Assembly: GCF_014652535.1 (NCBI RefSeq)
Contig: NZ_BMYZ01000002.1
Span: 496,001-560,000, forward strand
Origin: Cellvibrio zantedeschiae
GTDB lineage: Bacteria; Pseudomonadota; Gammaproteobacteria; Pseudomonadales; Cellvibrionaceae
Direction of reading: 5' to 3'
DNA: 64,000 bases
The position numbers and the translations under genes are program-made. Under the pieces are notes generated by a model. It saw only the letters and a list, made by a program, of their open reading frames with translations, was not told where the DNA came from and searched no databases. This document shows, piece by piece, positions 40,206 to 49,629 of this stretch. The first letter of the stretch is position 1. Every line of letters begins with the position of its first letter.

Positions 40206-42170
40206 TTAAAGGCAATGTTTAATCACTGGCGTGACCCATAAGCCGTGGTCGCAGCGGTTGGATGCCCCCGCCTCGGTAACAAAGCTGATTCGTTTGGCTC
40301 TGTTGAGGGGGATGGAGGCAAACTTGAGTTGCCCGGGCCGCATGATACTGCTGTCAAAGGCGAGCTTGTTATCCACCAGGATTTTAAATCGCTGGCCATC
40401 GGAACAACCGGAGCTGGAGGACAAGCCCATGCCCAGTTCCAATCGCTCGGCAGAGGCTGGAAGTTCCATGCTCCATTGGCTGTTGCCATGCACGCCGAAC
40501 CCCTCATTGAAAATTCCACCAGCGATTGGCAAGCCCAAGTCGGTGGCATCCACTTCTTTATTGAGCGCAAAAGTTTGGTAATCCTGCTGGCCTGTTAGTG
40601 GCTGAACATCCAATGCCTTCAAACACATCATTTGCTCAGGTGTTTTTCGAGTCACGGCAGCGTAGTTGCCAAACGTGTGAAGGTTGTAAGCAAAGAGGTT
40701 GAATTGGTTTAGCTCAGAAATATGTGCAACCCAATAATGTTGCGTGCCGATATTTTCAGGTTGAATGCCAAAACTGAAGCGCCCAAATTTTTCTACTGTT
40801 TGGAAAGGTGAATTCCGGTTTGGGATTTGAACACTGCGCACATATTCTTTGGGATCAGGCTGTGCAAAAAATAAAGTTGAAGTGTAGACACTATTATTGG
40901 TGATAACGATTGGGGCATCTTTAGGTGCGGCTTTTAAAACCGCTTGGATTGATTCACCCAAGCCCACAAAAAAGTTATCAGCTATTCGTGCTTGCCAGGA
41001 CGTGAAGTAATGAACCGAGAAAAGAACTCCTAACGCGAACACGGATATTTGTGCAATGCGATTGAGTGTTGCCTTGGGTGAAAATAACCAAAGCCCACGC
41101 GCTGCTAACCAAAGTGCGGGAAGCCAAATCAAATTGATTCGGTTGATGTTGGCAGACGTACAAAATGCAGTGAGAAGCGCACATATCAACCAGGCCAGCA
41201 TCAGCCTGTCAGTGAGAGATTTTTCACGCAAAGCAAATGCGATTCCGAGCATTAAAAAAGGCGTAAGAATCCAATATTGCGCCCCCCAGGTTGGAATAGC
41301 ATTCCAGGGTAAACCATCGTCTTGCGCGCCTAATAATAATTGGATAACTGCAACGGCATTATTAGGGATTTGTTCCCAACCATTAGACATGAGCGGTAAA
41401 AAAATTCCGTCGTAACGAGCCTCACCGGGATATTTGGGAATACTGATAGGTCCCCAATGAAGCGTGCTATTGCCGAAACTATTATTGAAAATAAACACCA
41501 TCATGGGCAGTGCAATAATAAATGCGATTAGCGCGCTAAGTGCGTAGGGCTTCCATTGGAATTTGCGATCATAGCCAACAAAAATCCATGCACACAACAT
41601 AAACGCGGGTGCAAAAACATAAGCAGTACCGTAAGCGTAAACCGAAATTGCTAATAAAGCGGAACCGAAATACAACCATTTATTATTTTCACGCGCGCGC
41701 GCAAAACAATAGGTTGCGAATAAAACTACTGCCGGCGCTGCATTGGATTCAAGTGCCCAACGCGAAGCCATAATTTGCCAAGGGCTGGTTGCGATAATTA
41801 ACAATGCCCATAGTCCCATATGCGAACCGGAGCGTTTGCCCAATCGCCAAAAAATCCATACAGATGCAACACCGAGAATAGCAGCGGCAAGACGAACACT
41901 CGTAGTGGTTAAGCCAAAGAGTGCAATAAACGGCATAGAGAGATAAGCGTAAAGTGCATTTTGGCCGCTGCCCCAGGCAATAAAATTGACGGGCCAGCTT
42001 ATGCCGTGGCGATCAATTCCATCCTGCAATAATGCCCAGGCATCGTAACCTGTTGAAGCTTCATCTTGATTCAATCCGCCGGGAATATCGCCTAACCACA
42101 GAACTCTGATTAATGCTGCTAATGCAAAAAGTACAATGGGCAGGCTTATATATTTTGAAAAATTAATCAT
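40206..42170 (-). CDS. Membrane glycosyltransferase (GT39/ArnT-like) with C-terminal NPCBM-like domain
   Basis: 654 residues from the ATG at 42170 with AGGAG upstream. N-terminal two-thirds: about 10-12 membrane helices, with the first loop carrying GLNQDEASTGYDAW, the acidic loop of polyprenyl-phosphate-sugar transferases. The C-terminal ~130 residues look like an NPCBM-type carbohydrate-binding domain: GIFNEGFGVHGNSQWSMELP, LELGMGLSSSSGCSDGQRFKILVDN, and a final CDHGLWVTPVI. Overlaps the upstream acyltransferase gene by 8 nt. The pair would glycosylate and acylate a cell-surface glycan (inference). Confidence 0.75.
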   Translation of the reverse strand: MINFSKYISLPIVLFALAALIRVLWLGDIPGGLNQDEASTGYDAWALLQDGIDRHGISWPVNFIAWGSGQNALYAYLSMPFIALFGLTTTSVRLAAAILGVASVWIFWRLGKRSGSHMGLWALLIIATSPWQIMASRWALESNAAPAVVLFATYCFARARENNKWLYFGSALLAISVYAYGTAYVFAPAFMLCAWIFVGYDRKFQWKPYALSALIAFIIALPMMVFIFNNSFGNSTLHWGPISIPKYPGEARYDGIFLPLMSNGWEQIPNNAVAVIQLLLGAQDDGLPWNAIPTWGAQYWILTPFLMLGIAFALREKSLTDRLMLAWLICALLTAFCTSANINRINLIWLPALWLAARGLWLFSPKATLNRIAQISVFALGVLFSVHYFTSWQARIADNFFVGLGESIQAVLKAAPKDAPIVITNNSVYTSTLFFAQPDPKEYVRSVQIPNRNSPFQTVEKFGRFSFGIQPENIGTQHYWVAHISELNQFNLFAYNLHTFGNYAAVTRKTPEQMMCLKALDVQPLTGQQDYQTFALNKEVDATDLGLPIAGGIFNEGFGVHGNSQWSMELPASAERLELGMGLSSSSGCSDGQRFKILVDNKLAFDSSIMRPGQLKFASIPLNRAKRISFVTEAGASNRCDHGLWVTPVIKHCL

Positions 42171-43398
42171 GGCTTTTCTCCTGCGGCGAAGCCACAAGAT
42201 TTGCGTTATGAGTTGCCGTTGAAGAGTGCAGGCTGCGTAAGAAATGTGTAAGTTTTGATGTTGATTTTATGGCAGGCCATTCAATCCAATACCATGAAAG
42301 GCTTGCTAAACCTATAATGACGGGCGTGCACAAAAACATCAGTAACCAATGCTGTAAAACGCTGAGGCTTTCACCTATTTGCGTATCGAGCACGAAAGTA
42401 AACAAAACGTAGAGCACTAAACCATGCGTAAGATAAACGCCATAACTCACGGTGCTCAATGCGCGAGCTGCACGATTATCGAGTAAGCCAAAAAGATTTG
42501 CGCCGCAGGCAATAAAACACATGCATACACTCAGGATTATTAAACGAGTATAAAAAGTGCCGTTGTCAAATACGGTGTAAGAAACAATTAAACCGGCGAG
42601 CAAAATCCAGTTTATTCCTCGGCCTTGGTGCAGCTCGCGCAACCAGGGAGTTCGTGCAACAAAGGCGGCAAAGCCACCACCAACAAATCCCCATAACAGG
42701 GTGGAGTCCAACCGCCATCTGCTGAAACTGATAATGCACGCAATGCTTATAATGAGCCAAATTGTTGGGTTGGTTTTGCTTTTTACACCCAGTAATAAAC
42801 CCAGCGCGGGCAAACACAAATAAAAATACCATTCGTAAGGTAAAGTCCAAATCACACCAGAAACTAATAAATGTGTGTTGGAAAATTGATTGATGTCGGG
42901 ATGACCCGGAATAGTGAAAAATAGCCAGCTAAAAATATCGTTACGCAGATCAACTGTAGTGTCAAACTGAACAAAACCGGATCGCACAGCGATAATGCTT
43001 AGCATAATTGCCACCACTGCAACATAAAGTGGCGTAAGCCGTAAAAAGCGCGAGCAAAATAATTTCAGCCAATCAATTTCTTTTGTTCTGCTTTCAAGCA
43101 ACTTATGAGTAAATAAAAAGCCGCTCAACATAAAAAACAAGCTGATACTGGTTTGCCCAAAATTGTGATAAAGCGTAGAACTGGTGCCAACCCACGAATT
43201 CACATGCGAGTAGTTAAACCAATAAGCGGAGTGATGTAAAAATACAAAGAGCGCTAAAAAACCGCGCAAGCCGTCAATACTGGCAAACTCATGGTTATCG
43301 TTGGCGGAAGTGTCCCTGACAAAAAGAAATGCAGAGATTAAGGCGATAAGTGTCACCAGCGCGGCGGGTAACAGACCTGTAAGAGAGAATAGCGACAT
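42163..43398 (-). CDS. Acyltransferase family 3 (OafA/YrhL-like) membrane protein
   Basis: 411 residues, about ten membrane helices. Contains the family motif FASIDGLRGFLALFVFLHHSAYW (R-G-x-A-type start with His pair) and RFLRLTPLYVAVV. Transfers acyl groups to surface polysaccharides. Start ATG at 43398. Precedes and overlaps the glycosyltransferase gene. Confidence 0.85.
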   Translation of the reverse strand: MSLFSLTGLLPAALVTLIALISAFLFVRDTSANDNHEFASIDGLRGFLALFVFLHHSAYWFNYSHVNSWVGTSSTLYHNFGQTSISLFFMLSGFLFTHKLLESRTKEIDWLKLFCSRFLRLTPLYVAVVAIMLSIIAVRSGFVQFDTTVDLRNDIFSWLFFTIPGHPDINQFSNTHLLVSGVIWTLPYEWYFYLCLPALGLLLGVKSKTNPTIWLIISIACIISFSRWRLDSTLLWGFVGGGFAAFVARTPWLRELHQGRGINWILLAGLIVSYTVFDNGTFYTRLIILSVCMCFIACGANLFGLLDNRAARALSTVSYGVYLTHGLVLYVLFTFVLDTQIGESLSVLQHWLLMFLCTPVIIGLASLSWYWIEWPAIKSTSKLTHFLRSLHSSTATHNANLVASPQEKSHD

Positions 43399-43545
43399 TT
43401 TATTGTTGTTCCATTTGTGGCTGTTCCATTTATTTCTGCTCCATTTATATAATTTTCGAATCCCTTTTATTTATAGCATGGCTTGCAAAACTGACATATT
43501 ACCCACATCACGCAAACGCTAATTTAAGAAAATATACATTCGTTA

Positions 43546-44139
43546 TTATTTTTTTGGCTCTGTATGCAAATTTTTCATCGCCGTATTCCAATCGCCTTTT
43601 ACTGCATCGGGCAGTGCTTTGGTTGCGCGGTAAATAGCCTCATCAATTAATTCTTGTTCTGCTTGTGGTGCGCGTTTTAGTACAAAGTTTGCGACTAGCG
43701 GTGCTGCTCCGGGGTGGCCAATGCCGAGACGCAGGCGAGGGAAGTTCTGGTTGTTGCCCAGTGCGCTGATAATATCGCGTAGACCATTGTGGCCGCCGTG
43801 ACCGCCGCCATGTTTGAAGCGCGCTGTACCTGGTGCTAAATCAAGTTCGTCGTGCGCGACTAAAATTGCGGCAGGTTCAATTTTGAAAAAATTTGCCATG
43901 GCGCCGACAGATTGACCGCTGCGGTTCATATAGGTGGTGGGAATCAACAAGCGCAGATCTGCACCTTGGTAATTGATACGGGCAGTTAGGCCAAAATATT
44001 TACCATCGGCGACTAAATTCGCCCCAGCTTGACGAGCAAGCTCCGCAACAAAATCCGCGCCCGCATTGTGGCGGGTGCGATCATATTCGCTGCCTGGATT
44101 GCCCAAGCCCACAATGAGTTGGATTGGTGTATTGGTCAT
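43546..44139 (-). CDS. pth: Peptidyl-tRNA hydrolase
   Basis: 197 residues. Active-site segments: [17 protein letters not shown] (Asn and catalytic His), [14 protein letters not shown] and [13 protein letters not shown]. Recycles peptidyl-tRNA that has fallen off the ribosome. Follows rplY across an intrinsic terminator. Confidence 0.97.
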   Translation of the reverse strand: MTNTPIQLIVGLGNPGSEYDRTRHNAGADFVAELARQAGANLVADGKYFGLTARINYQGADLRLLIPTTYMNRSGQSVGAMANFFKIEPAAILVAHDELDLAPGTARFKHGGGHGGHNGLRDIISALGNNQNFPRLRLGIGHPGAAPLVANFVLKRAPQAEQELIDEAIYRATKALPDAVKGDWNTAMKNLHTEPKK

Positions 44140-44184
44140 GCTGGCCTCGCTACATCAATTAAACGCAAATTAAACAAACAATAA

Positions 44185-44216
44185 AAAAGGGCAGAAGATA
44201 TGTCTTCTGCCCTTTT
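44185..44216 (-). terminator. Intrinsic terminator between rplY and pth
   Basis: Stem of 14 bp, AAAAGGGCAGAAGA / TCTTCTGCCCTTTT, loop of 4, with T-run (44184-44190 complement). Partial readthrough would be needed for co-transcription of pth. Confidence 0.85.
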
Positions 44217-44243
44217 GATTGCAACTGAAAAGTGCAGCTGAAA

Positions 44244-44858
44244 TTATTCAGCAGCAGTTTCTTCAGCAGCGCCTTTCGGCTTGACGATAGTAGCAACAGC
44301 CAAATCGTGATCAGCGCCGTGAGCAAGAGCAACAGAAGTCACGCCGCTTGGCAATTTAAGATCAGAGATGTGGATGATGGTGCCGATTTCAGCATTGCCC
44401 AAATCAACTTCGATGAACTCTGGCAAGTTGTGTGGCAAGCAAGAAACGTCGATAGAGGTCAGGTTGTGAACAACTTTACCGCCCTGGATTTTCACGCCTT
44501 TGCTGGTTGCTTCGTTGATGAAGTGCAGAGGTACGTGAGTAGTCAAACGAGTTGCTTTATCGATGCGCAAAAAGTCTGCGTGCAATACAACTGGTTTGGC
44601 TGGGTGACGTTGCAAGTCTTTCAGGATTACGTCTTGCGCAACGCCATCAACGCTCAGGCTGATGATGTGTGAGTAAAACGCTTCGTGTTCCAAGTGCTTC
44701 AACAATTCATTGTGAGATACGCTGATGCTGATTGGGGCAACATTGCCACCGTATACAACACCTGGCACTTGGTCAGCCAAACGACGTAGGCGGCGGCTCG
44801 CACCTTTCCCTAAATCGTTACGGGCTGTTGCATCTAATTTAAAGTCTTCTTGAGACAT
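44244..44858 (-). CDS. rplY: 50S ribosomal protein L25/Ctc
   Basis: 204 residues: N-terminal L25 domain (LDATARNDLGKGASRRLRRLADQVPGVVYGG) plus the C-terminal TL5/Ctc domain (VPLHFINEATSKGVKIQGG, HNLPEFIEVDLGNAEIGTIIHISDLKLP), Glu/Ala-rich end. Binds 5S rRNA. Sits between prs and pth, a standard gammaproteobacterial order. Confidence 0.97.
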   Translation of the reverse strand: MSQEDFKLDATARNDLGKGASRRLRRLADQVPGVVYGGNVAPISISVSHNELLKHLEHEAFYSHIISLSVDGVAQDVILKDLQRHPAKPVVLHADFLRIDKATRLTTHVPLHFINEATSKGVKIQGGKVVHNLTSIDVSCLPHNLPEFIEVDLGNAEIGTIIHISDLKLPSGVTSVALAHGADHDLAVATIVKPKGAAEETAAE

Positions 44859-44953
44859 GGTTACTTCCTCAAATTGCCAAATCCGCGACCAGAACTTGGC
44901 AGGTTTTAATTACCGCATTGCGAATGCGTTGCGGCGGTTTTCCTTAGTAGATG

Positions 44954-45895
44954 TTATCTAAACATCGCACTCAGGGATTCTTCATTGCTCAAGCGGCGCA
45001 TGGCTTCCGCGAGCATTCTGGATAAAGTCAGCTGACGCACTTTGGCGCAGTTCTTTATCGCATCGCTCAATGGGATTGAGTCGGTAACAACCAATTCATC
45101 CAACACTGAGTTATTTAAATTTTCTACAGCTTTACCTGATAACACCGGGTGGGTTGCGTAGGCAATTACGCGCTTGGCACCGTGTTCTTTCAAGGCTTTT
45201 GCAGCGCTGCACAAGGTGCCGGCGGTATCGACCATGTCGTCAACCAGCAAGCAGGTGCGGCCTTCAATTTCACCGATAATGTGCATCACTTCTGCCACAT
45301 TGGCGCGTGGGCGGCGTTTATCGATAATCGCTAAATCTATACCTAATTGTTTTGCTACCGCACGGGCACGAACTACGCCGCCGATATCGGGTGATACTAC
45401 AATCAGGTTTTCAAATTTTTGGGCTTCTATGTCTTCGAGCAGCACTGGTGAACCGTAAACGTTATCTACGGGCACATCGAAGAAACCCTGGATCTGTTCT
45501 GCGTGGAGATCAACCGTCAATACGCGGTCTACACCTACACCTACCATCATATCCGCGACAACTTTTGCCGTAATAGGCACACGCGCTGAACGTACGCGAC
45601 GATCCTGACGGGCATAACCGAAGTAGGGAACTACGGCGGTGATGCGGCCAGCGGAGGCGCGACGCAGGGCGTCTACCATCACGATGAGTTCCATCAAATT
45701 GTCGTTGGTGGGCGCGCAGGTGGGTTGCACCACAAACACATCGCGTCCACGCACATTTACATTCAATTCAACCGCAATTTCACCATCAGAGAACTGGTCT
45801 ACTGAGGCATCGCCCAGCGTCATACCAAGTTCATCAACGATTCTGTTAGCCAAATCAGGATTAGCGTTACCGGTAAAGACCATGAAGTCAGTCAC
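44954..45895 (-). CDS. prs: Ribose-phosphate pyrophosphokinase
   Basis: 313 residues from the GTG at 45895, giving [16 protein letters not shown], the same N-terminus length as Pseudomonas PrsA, with AAAGGTG 6-7 nt upstream. Motifs: [53 protein letters not shown] and the PRPP loop [13 protein letters not shown]. Makes PRPP for nucleotide, His and Trp synthesis. The longer frame needs a TTG at 45949 and is rejected. Confidence 0.95.
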   Translation of the reverse strand: MTDFMVFTGNANPDLANRIVDELGMTLGDASVDQFSDGEIAVELNVNVRGRDVFVVQPTCAPTNDNLMELIVMVDALRRASAGRITAVVPYFGYARQDRRVRSARVPITAKVVADMMVGVGVDRVLTVDLHAEQIQGFFDVPVDNVYGSPVLLEDIEAQKFENLIVVSPDIGGVVRARAVAKQLGIDLAIIDKRRPRANVAEVMHIIGEIEGRTCLLVDDMVDTAGTLCSAAKALKEHGAKRVIAYATHPVLSGKAVENLNNSVLDELVVTDSIPLSDAIKNCAKVRQLTLSRMLAEAMRRLSNEESLSAMFR

Positions 45896-46155
45896 GTCAG
45901 ACACCTTTGTGATTGCTGTTGTTGTGTTGGATTGGGCCAACTGGGCCAATTCGGCCGTTTAGACCTGCTTTGATTGCTAAGCGCAAATCAGAGTTTTTTA
46001 CCCTTGGGGATTTCGGGGTGCTACTCGCTAAGTCGTCGTATGTCGAATTGGAATAGATGAGTATAGATGGTGAGATCATTGTTGTGACTTCTACAACTGT
46101 ATATATAGAACAGCGCTTGGGCTGAATAATCACTTAAAACAATGACTCTGGAAAA

Positions 46156-46230
46156 TGGCAGGGGCGGAAGGACTCGAACCTACGAATGGCGGGATCAAAA
46201 CCCGCTGCCTTACCACTTGGCGACGCCCCT
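46156..46230 (-). tRNA. tRNA-Gln (TTG)
   Basis: 75 nt with encoded CCA (46156-46158). Acceptor AGGGGCG / CGCCCCT, anticodon stem GCGGG / CCCGC with loop TTTTGAT (anticodon TTG), T-arm GGTTCGAGTCC. Between ispE and prs, as in Pseudomonas and relatives. Confidence 0.95.
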
Positions 46231-46241
46231 ATTTTGGTACT

Positions 46242-47090
46242 TCAACTTGAACTGGTTAACGCGTAGAGCGGCGATTGATTGACGCCTTGCGCTACAAAAC
46301 CGGGCAGATGTTTAGGTAAACTTTGCAACACTTTTTGCGCTGCTTCTGCCGTTGCGAGCTGCGTAAAAACGCATGCTCCGGTTCCGGTTAACTTTGCTTG
46401 GTGACCGCGTTCTGCAAACCAGTTTAGTGCTTCATCAACTTGTGGATAAAGCCTTCTAACCAAGGCTTGGCAAGCATTTTGGCCACCCTGCTCAAGAAAG
46501 GCCGCCACTTTAATGGCAGGCGAGTCTCTTGTCAAATCTTTATGCGAAAAAATCTGCTGCGTGGATACGTGGCAATCAGGTTGTACAACCAAGAACCAAT
46601 TTTTAGGCATTTCAATGGGTTGGAGCGCTTCACCGACCCCTTCTGCCCATGCAGTTTGGGCGTTTACGAATACCGGAACATCGGCTCCTAACTGCAACCC
46701 GAGCTGCTGTAATTGGGTGCTATTTAAGCCGCATTTCCATAAATAGTTAAGTGCCACCAGGGTTGTTGCGGCGTTGCTGCTGCCACCGCCAATTCCACCG
46801 CCCATGGGAAGGCGTTTTTCCAATCGGATATCTACCCCTAAACCTACGCCTGTTTGTTTTTGGAGTGTACGAACAGCTTTGATAATCAAATTATCTTCAA
46901 AGGCGACGCCGGGAATGTTCGGTGTGAGCCTAACCAGTCCATCATTACGCGGAGTGAAAGCCAGGGTGTCGCCGTAGTCGAGCAACTGAAACAGGGTTTG
47001 CAGGTTGTGATAACCGTCGGCACGGCGACCGGTGATGTGTAAAAACAGGTTGAGCTTAGCGGGTGATAGCAATTCTAAAGTCTGCGTCAT
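46242..47090 (-). CDS. ispE: 4-diphosphocytidyl-2-C-methyl-D-erythritol kinase
   Basis: 282 residues from the ATG at 47090, which overlaps the lolB stop (ATGA). GHMP kinase motifs: [22 protein letters not shown] at the N-terminus and [25 protein letters not shown] pathway of isoprenoid synthesis. Confidence 0.96.
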   Translation of the reverse strand: MTQTLELLSPAKLNLFLHITGRRADGYHNLQTLFQLLDYGDTLAFTPRNDGLVRLTPNIPGVAFEDNLIIKAVRTLQKQTGVGLGVDIRLEKRLPMGGGIGGGSSNAATTLVALNYLWKCGLNSTQLQQLGLQLGADVPVFVNAQTAWAEGVGEALQPIEMPKNWFLVVQPDCHVSTQQIFSHKDLTRDSPAIKVAAFLEQGGQNACQALVRRLYPQVDEALNWFAERGHQAKLTGTGACVFTQLATAEAAQKVLQSLPKHLPGFVAQGVNQSPLYALTSSS

Positions 47091-47716
47091 AGCGCCGGTT
47101 CCATTTGCCATTCGCGGATCACCAGAGTCAAACGCATATCTTTAAATTCGGCAGTAATCCGTCCCGGCATGGCGAGGGTTTCTGTTCCAGCGTTTACGCT
47201 CAGGTACTCCCCATAGGTGACTTTCCAGCCCAGTTGTTCCAGTTCGCCAATTAAACCCTGAGCATTAGGTGCGAAGTGCGTAATTTTTGCCGTGGGTGCA
47301 GGAAGCCCGCGCACCCAGAAAGTGAGTTGGGCTACGGGAATTGTCCAACCGGTGTTCCGGCGAATGAGTTCTTCTGCTGTCTTTGCGGTGATGGGGGCTT
47401 TACCTGGTTCGCTGAGCGTAACTTCGCCGGCTTTGCCAGCAATGCCCAAAATGTTTTGGCCGAAGGGGCCGGTAAAGTCTATGGCGAAATCATTGGGTTG
47501 TTGTTGCCAGCGGAGGGTCATGCTGCCGCCGTCGTTTGGCACTTTTACGCCGAGTTTGCCGGTCGCCTGCCACTTGCCCAAGGCTTCTACTTGCGCCTGA
47601 TGCTTTGGCCAGTCTTCGCTAATTAACGGAGCTTTGGGTAATTTATGGGCGCAACCGCTCAATAACAGGCTGATGAATAAAAGACGCAACAAAAGTAGGG
47701 CGGGAAAAACCTTCAT
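47087..47716 (-). CDS. lolB: Outer-membrane lipoprotein receptor LolB
   Basis: 209 residues with lipobox LLLSGC (Cys22). LolB pattern: [42 protein letters not shown], then [26 protein letters not shown]. Inserts lipoproteins into the outer membrane after LolA. Operon with ispE. Confidence 0.95.
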   Translation of the reverse strand: MKVFPALLLLRLLFISLLLSGCAHKLPKAPLISEDWPKHQAQVEALGKWQATGKLGVKVPNDGGSMTLRWQQQPNDFAIDFTGPFGQNILGIAGKAGEVTLSEPGKAPITAKTAEELIRRNTGWTIPVAQLTFWVRGLPAPTAKITHFAPNAQGLIGELEQLGWKVTYGEYLSVNAGTETLAMPGRITAEFKDMRLTLVIREWQMEPAL

Positions 47717-47724
47717 TAATAACT

Positions 47725-49443
47725 CTATTCAGCTTTAAGCCGTTTCATGGTGGCCGGAATGCTCGTGTCTTCCGGTGCTTGTTTAATACCTTCCTGCCAA
47801 ATGGAGCGCGCCTCTTCCTGTGCGCCCGTTATCCATAGTACTTCGCCCAAATGAGCGGCAACGGCGGGTTCTTGATAGCTCGCATAAGCCTGGCGCAATT
47901 CGCGTATGGCTTGGACGTAATTGCCCTGGCGATAGTGCAGCCAACCGAGGCTATCGATAATGACCGGATCATCCGGCTTTAAGGTATGGGCTTTGGTCAG
48001 CAGCTCTTCCGCTTCACGATAACGCTGGCTGTCATCCGTTAGCATGTAGCCCAGCGAGTTGAGGGCGACGGCATTGTCAGGTTCAAACTGTAAAATCTGG
48101 CGCAAATCACGCTCGGCATCAGCGCGCTGGTTGCGTTGGATATAGAGCATGGCGCGCGCATAAAGTAATTTGCTGTTGTTGGCGAGGTTTGCCAAAGCAT
48201 CGTTGAGGATTTTTTCGCCCTCAACCAAATAGTTGTGTTTGATTAGCGCTTGCGAATGCAATAAATACAAACTCTCTGCTTGATCGGGAAAACGGATGCG
48301 CACACGATTCATATGTTGCTGTGCGCTAATAAAATCGCCTTGCTTGATAAAAATATCCAGCAAGCTAATTGTTGCAGATAAAAAATCGTTACCGCGTTCA
48401 ACCTGCAAATAATTAAAAATCGCTTCCTGCCAGTTTTGTTGTGCTTCTGCCAGGCGTCCTAAATAATAATGTGCGGTGGATGAATGTTGTTCTTCGTCCA
48501 GTAATTTTTCAAACGCGCGATTCGCGGCTTTGTAATCTTTGCGCTCCATGGCGATAATGCCAAGCGATAAAACTGCATCAGCATTTTTAGGTTGCTGCTT
48601 GGCGATAATGGCAAATTGTTGCTGCGCCAGCGCTAAATCATAGTGCGTAAGAATGTGGGCATATTGATTGCGCAGGCTAATGTTATCGGGATAAAAGGTC
48701 AGCAGCTCGGCCATTTTGGCGATGGCTTCGCGGTCGCGTTTTAATTCGTGCAGCAAATTTGCTTCTAAAATTGCAGCGGGAATACTGCGTGGATAGAGCG
48801 TGAGTGCTTTTTCTGTGTAGGTCATGGCCTCGTCGAAACTGTGTTGCTGTTGTAAAAGCAAACCAATTCCAACTAACAATTGTTCATCGCGATTGTAACG
48901 CGGCAATAAAGTTTTAAAGCTTTGCAGCAAACGTTCACGTGCAGGGCGTGTGAGGCCTTCTGCGTTGGCGGCAATATTTTGAAACAGGGGTTCGCCACCG
49001 GCAACATACAAACGCCGCGACATTTCAAAAGCTTCTTGCAAACGATTTGCTTGCATTAAGCCGAGTGACGCATTGGCTAGCGCTTCTTTATCTTTAGGCG
49101 CGCGTTCAGCCCACAGCAGCGACATCTCCAAACCGGTTTGGGTTGCGCCTAAATAGCGGGCAATCATAGTTGCGCGTGCAGCAACTTGCGGGTCGCGGGT
49201 AACGCGCGCTTGCTGGGTGTAATTGGCAAGCGCTAAATCATATTGTTGGCGGCTGCCGGCAATCTCTGCTGTGAGTAGCGCATAAAGCGTATCTGTAGAA
49301 AATTTGCGCTCAACCGGTTTGCTTGATGCACTCGGAGCGGCTGTGGTTTGGGAATGATTTTGCGCGTAGGTTGCCACACTGTAGCTATATGCAAACGCAT
49401 AGCCGAGCAGTGAGGTGAACAATGTAAATGGGCGCAATTTCAT
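47725..49443 (-). CDS. Secreted multi-TPR protein upstream of lolB
   Basis: 572 residues with a signal peptide (about 1-26). About ten or more tetratricopeptide units; clear ones include YNRDEQLLVGIGLLLQQQHSFDEAMTYTEKALTLYP, AQQNWQEAIFNYLQVERG, and VALNSLGYMLTDDSQRYREAEELLTKAHTLKPDDPVIIDSLGWLHYRQGNYVQAIRELRQAY. This gene precedes lolB in Pseudomonas relatives. Likely a periplasmic scaffold. Divergent from the second Kef gene. Confidence 0.88.
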   Translation of the reverse strand: MKLRPFTLFTSLLGYAFAYSYSVATYAQNHSQTTAAPSASSKPVERKFSTDTLYALLTAEIAGSRQQYDLALANYTQQARVTRDPQVAARATMIARYLGATQTGLEMSLLWAERAPKDKEALANASLGLMQANRLQEAFEMSRRLYVAGGEPLFQNIAANAEGLTRPARERLLQSFKTLLPRYNRDEQLLVGIGLLLQQQHSFDEAMTYTEKALTLYPRSIPAAILEANLLHELKRDREAIAKMAELLTFYPDNISLRNQYAHILTHYDLALAQQQFAIIAKQQPKNADAVLSLGIIAMERKDYKAANRAFEKLLDEEQHSSTAHYYLGRLAEAQQNWQEAIFNYLQVERGNDFLSATISLLDIFIKQGDFISAQQHMNRVRIRFPDQAESLYLLHSQALIKHNYLVEGEKILNDALANLANNSKLLYARAMLYIQRNQRADAERDLRQILQFEPDNAVALNSLGYMLTDDSQRYREAEELLTKAHTLKPDDPVIIDSLGWLHYRQGNYVQAIRELRQAYASYQEPAVAAHLGEVLWITGAQEEARSIWQEGIKQAPEDTSIPATMKRLKAE

Positions 49444-49629
49444 TGGGATTTTATGGTGGATCTTATGAAGAGTTTCATAGGGAGTCTGGGTCGCAATACT
49501 GCAAATTCAAGCGTGCATTCAACAAACGCAAGCTGTTGCAGTAGGCTGCACATAATAAACACCCGTGAAACTTAGTGCGAGTGATATATTCTGTTTCATT
49601 CTCATAGTAGTCGATTTTTGGAGTCAATT

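Noticed and set aside
45896-45949. Extended N-terminus of prs from a TTG
   Set aside because: The GTG at 45895 has a ribosome binding site and matches the N-terminal length of related enzymes.
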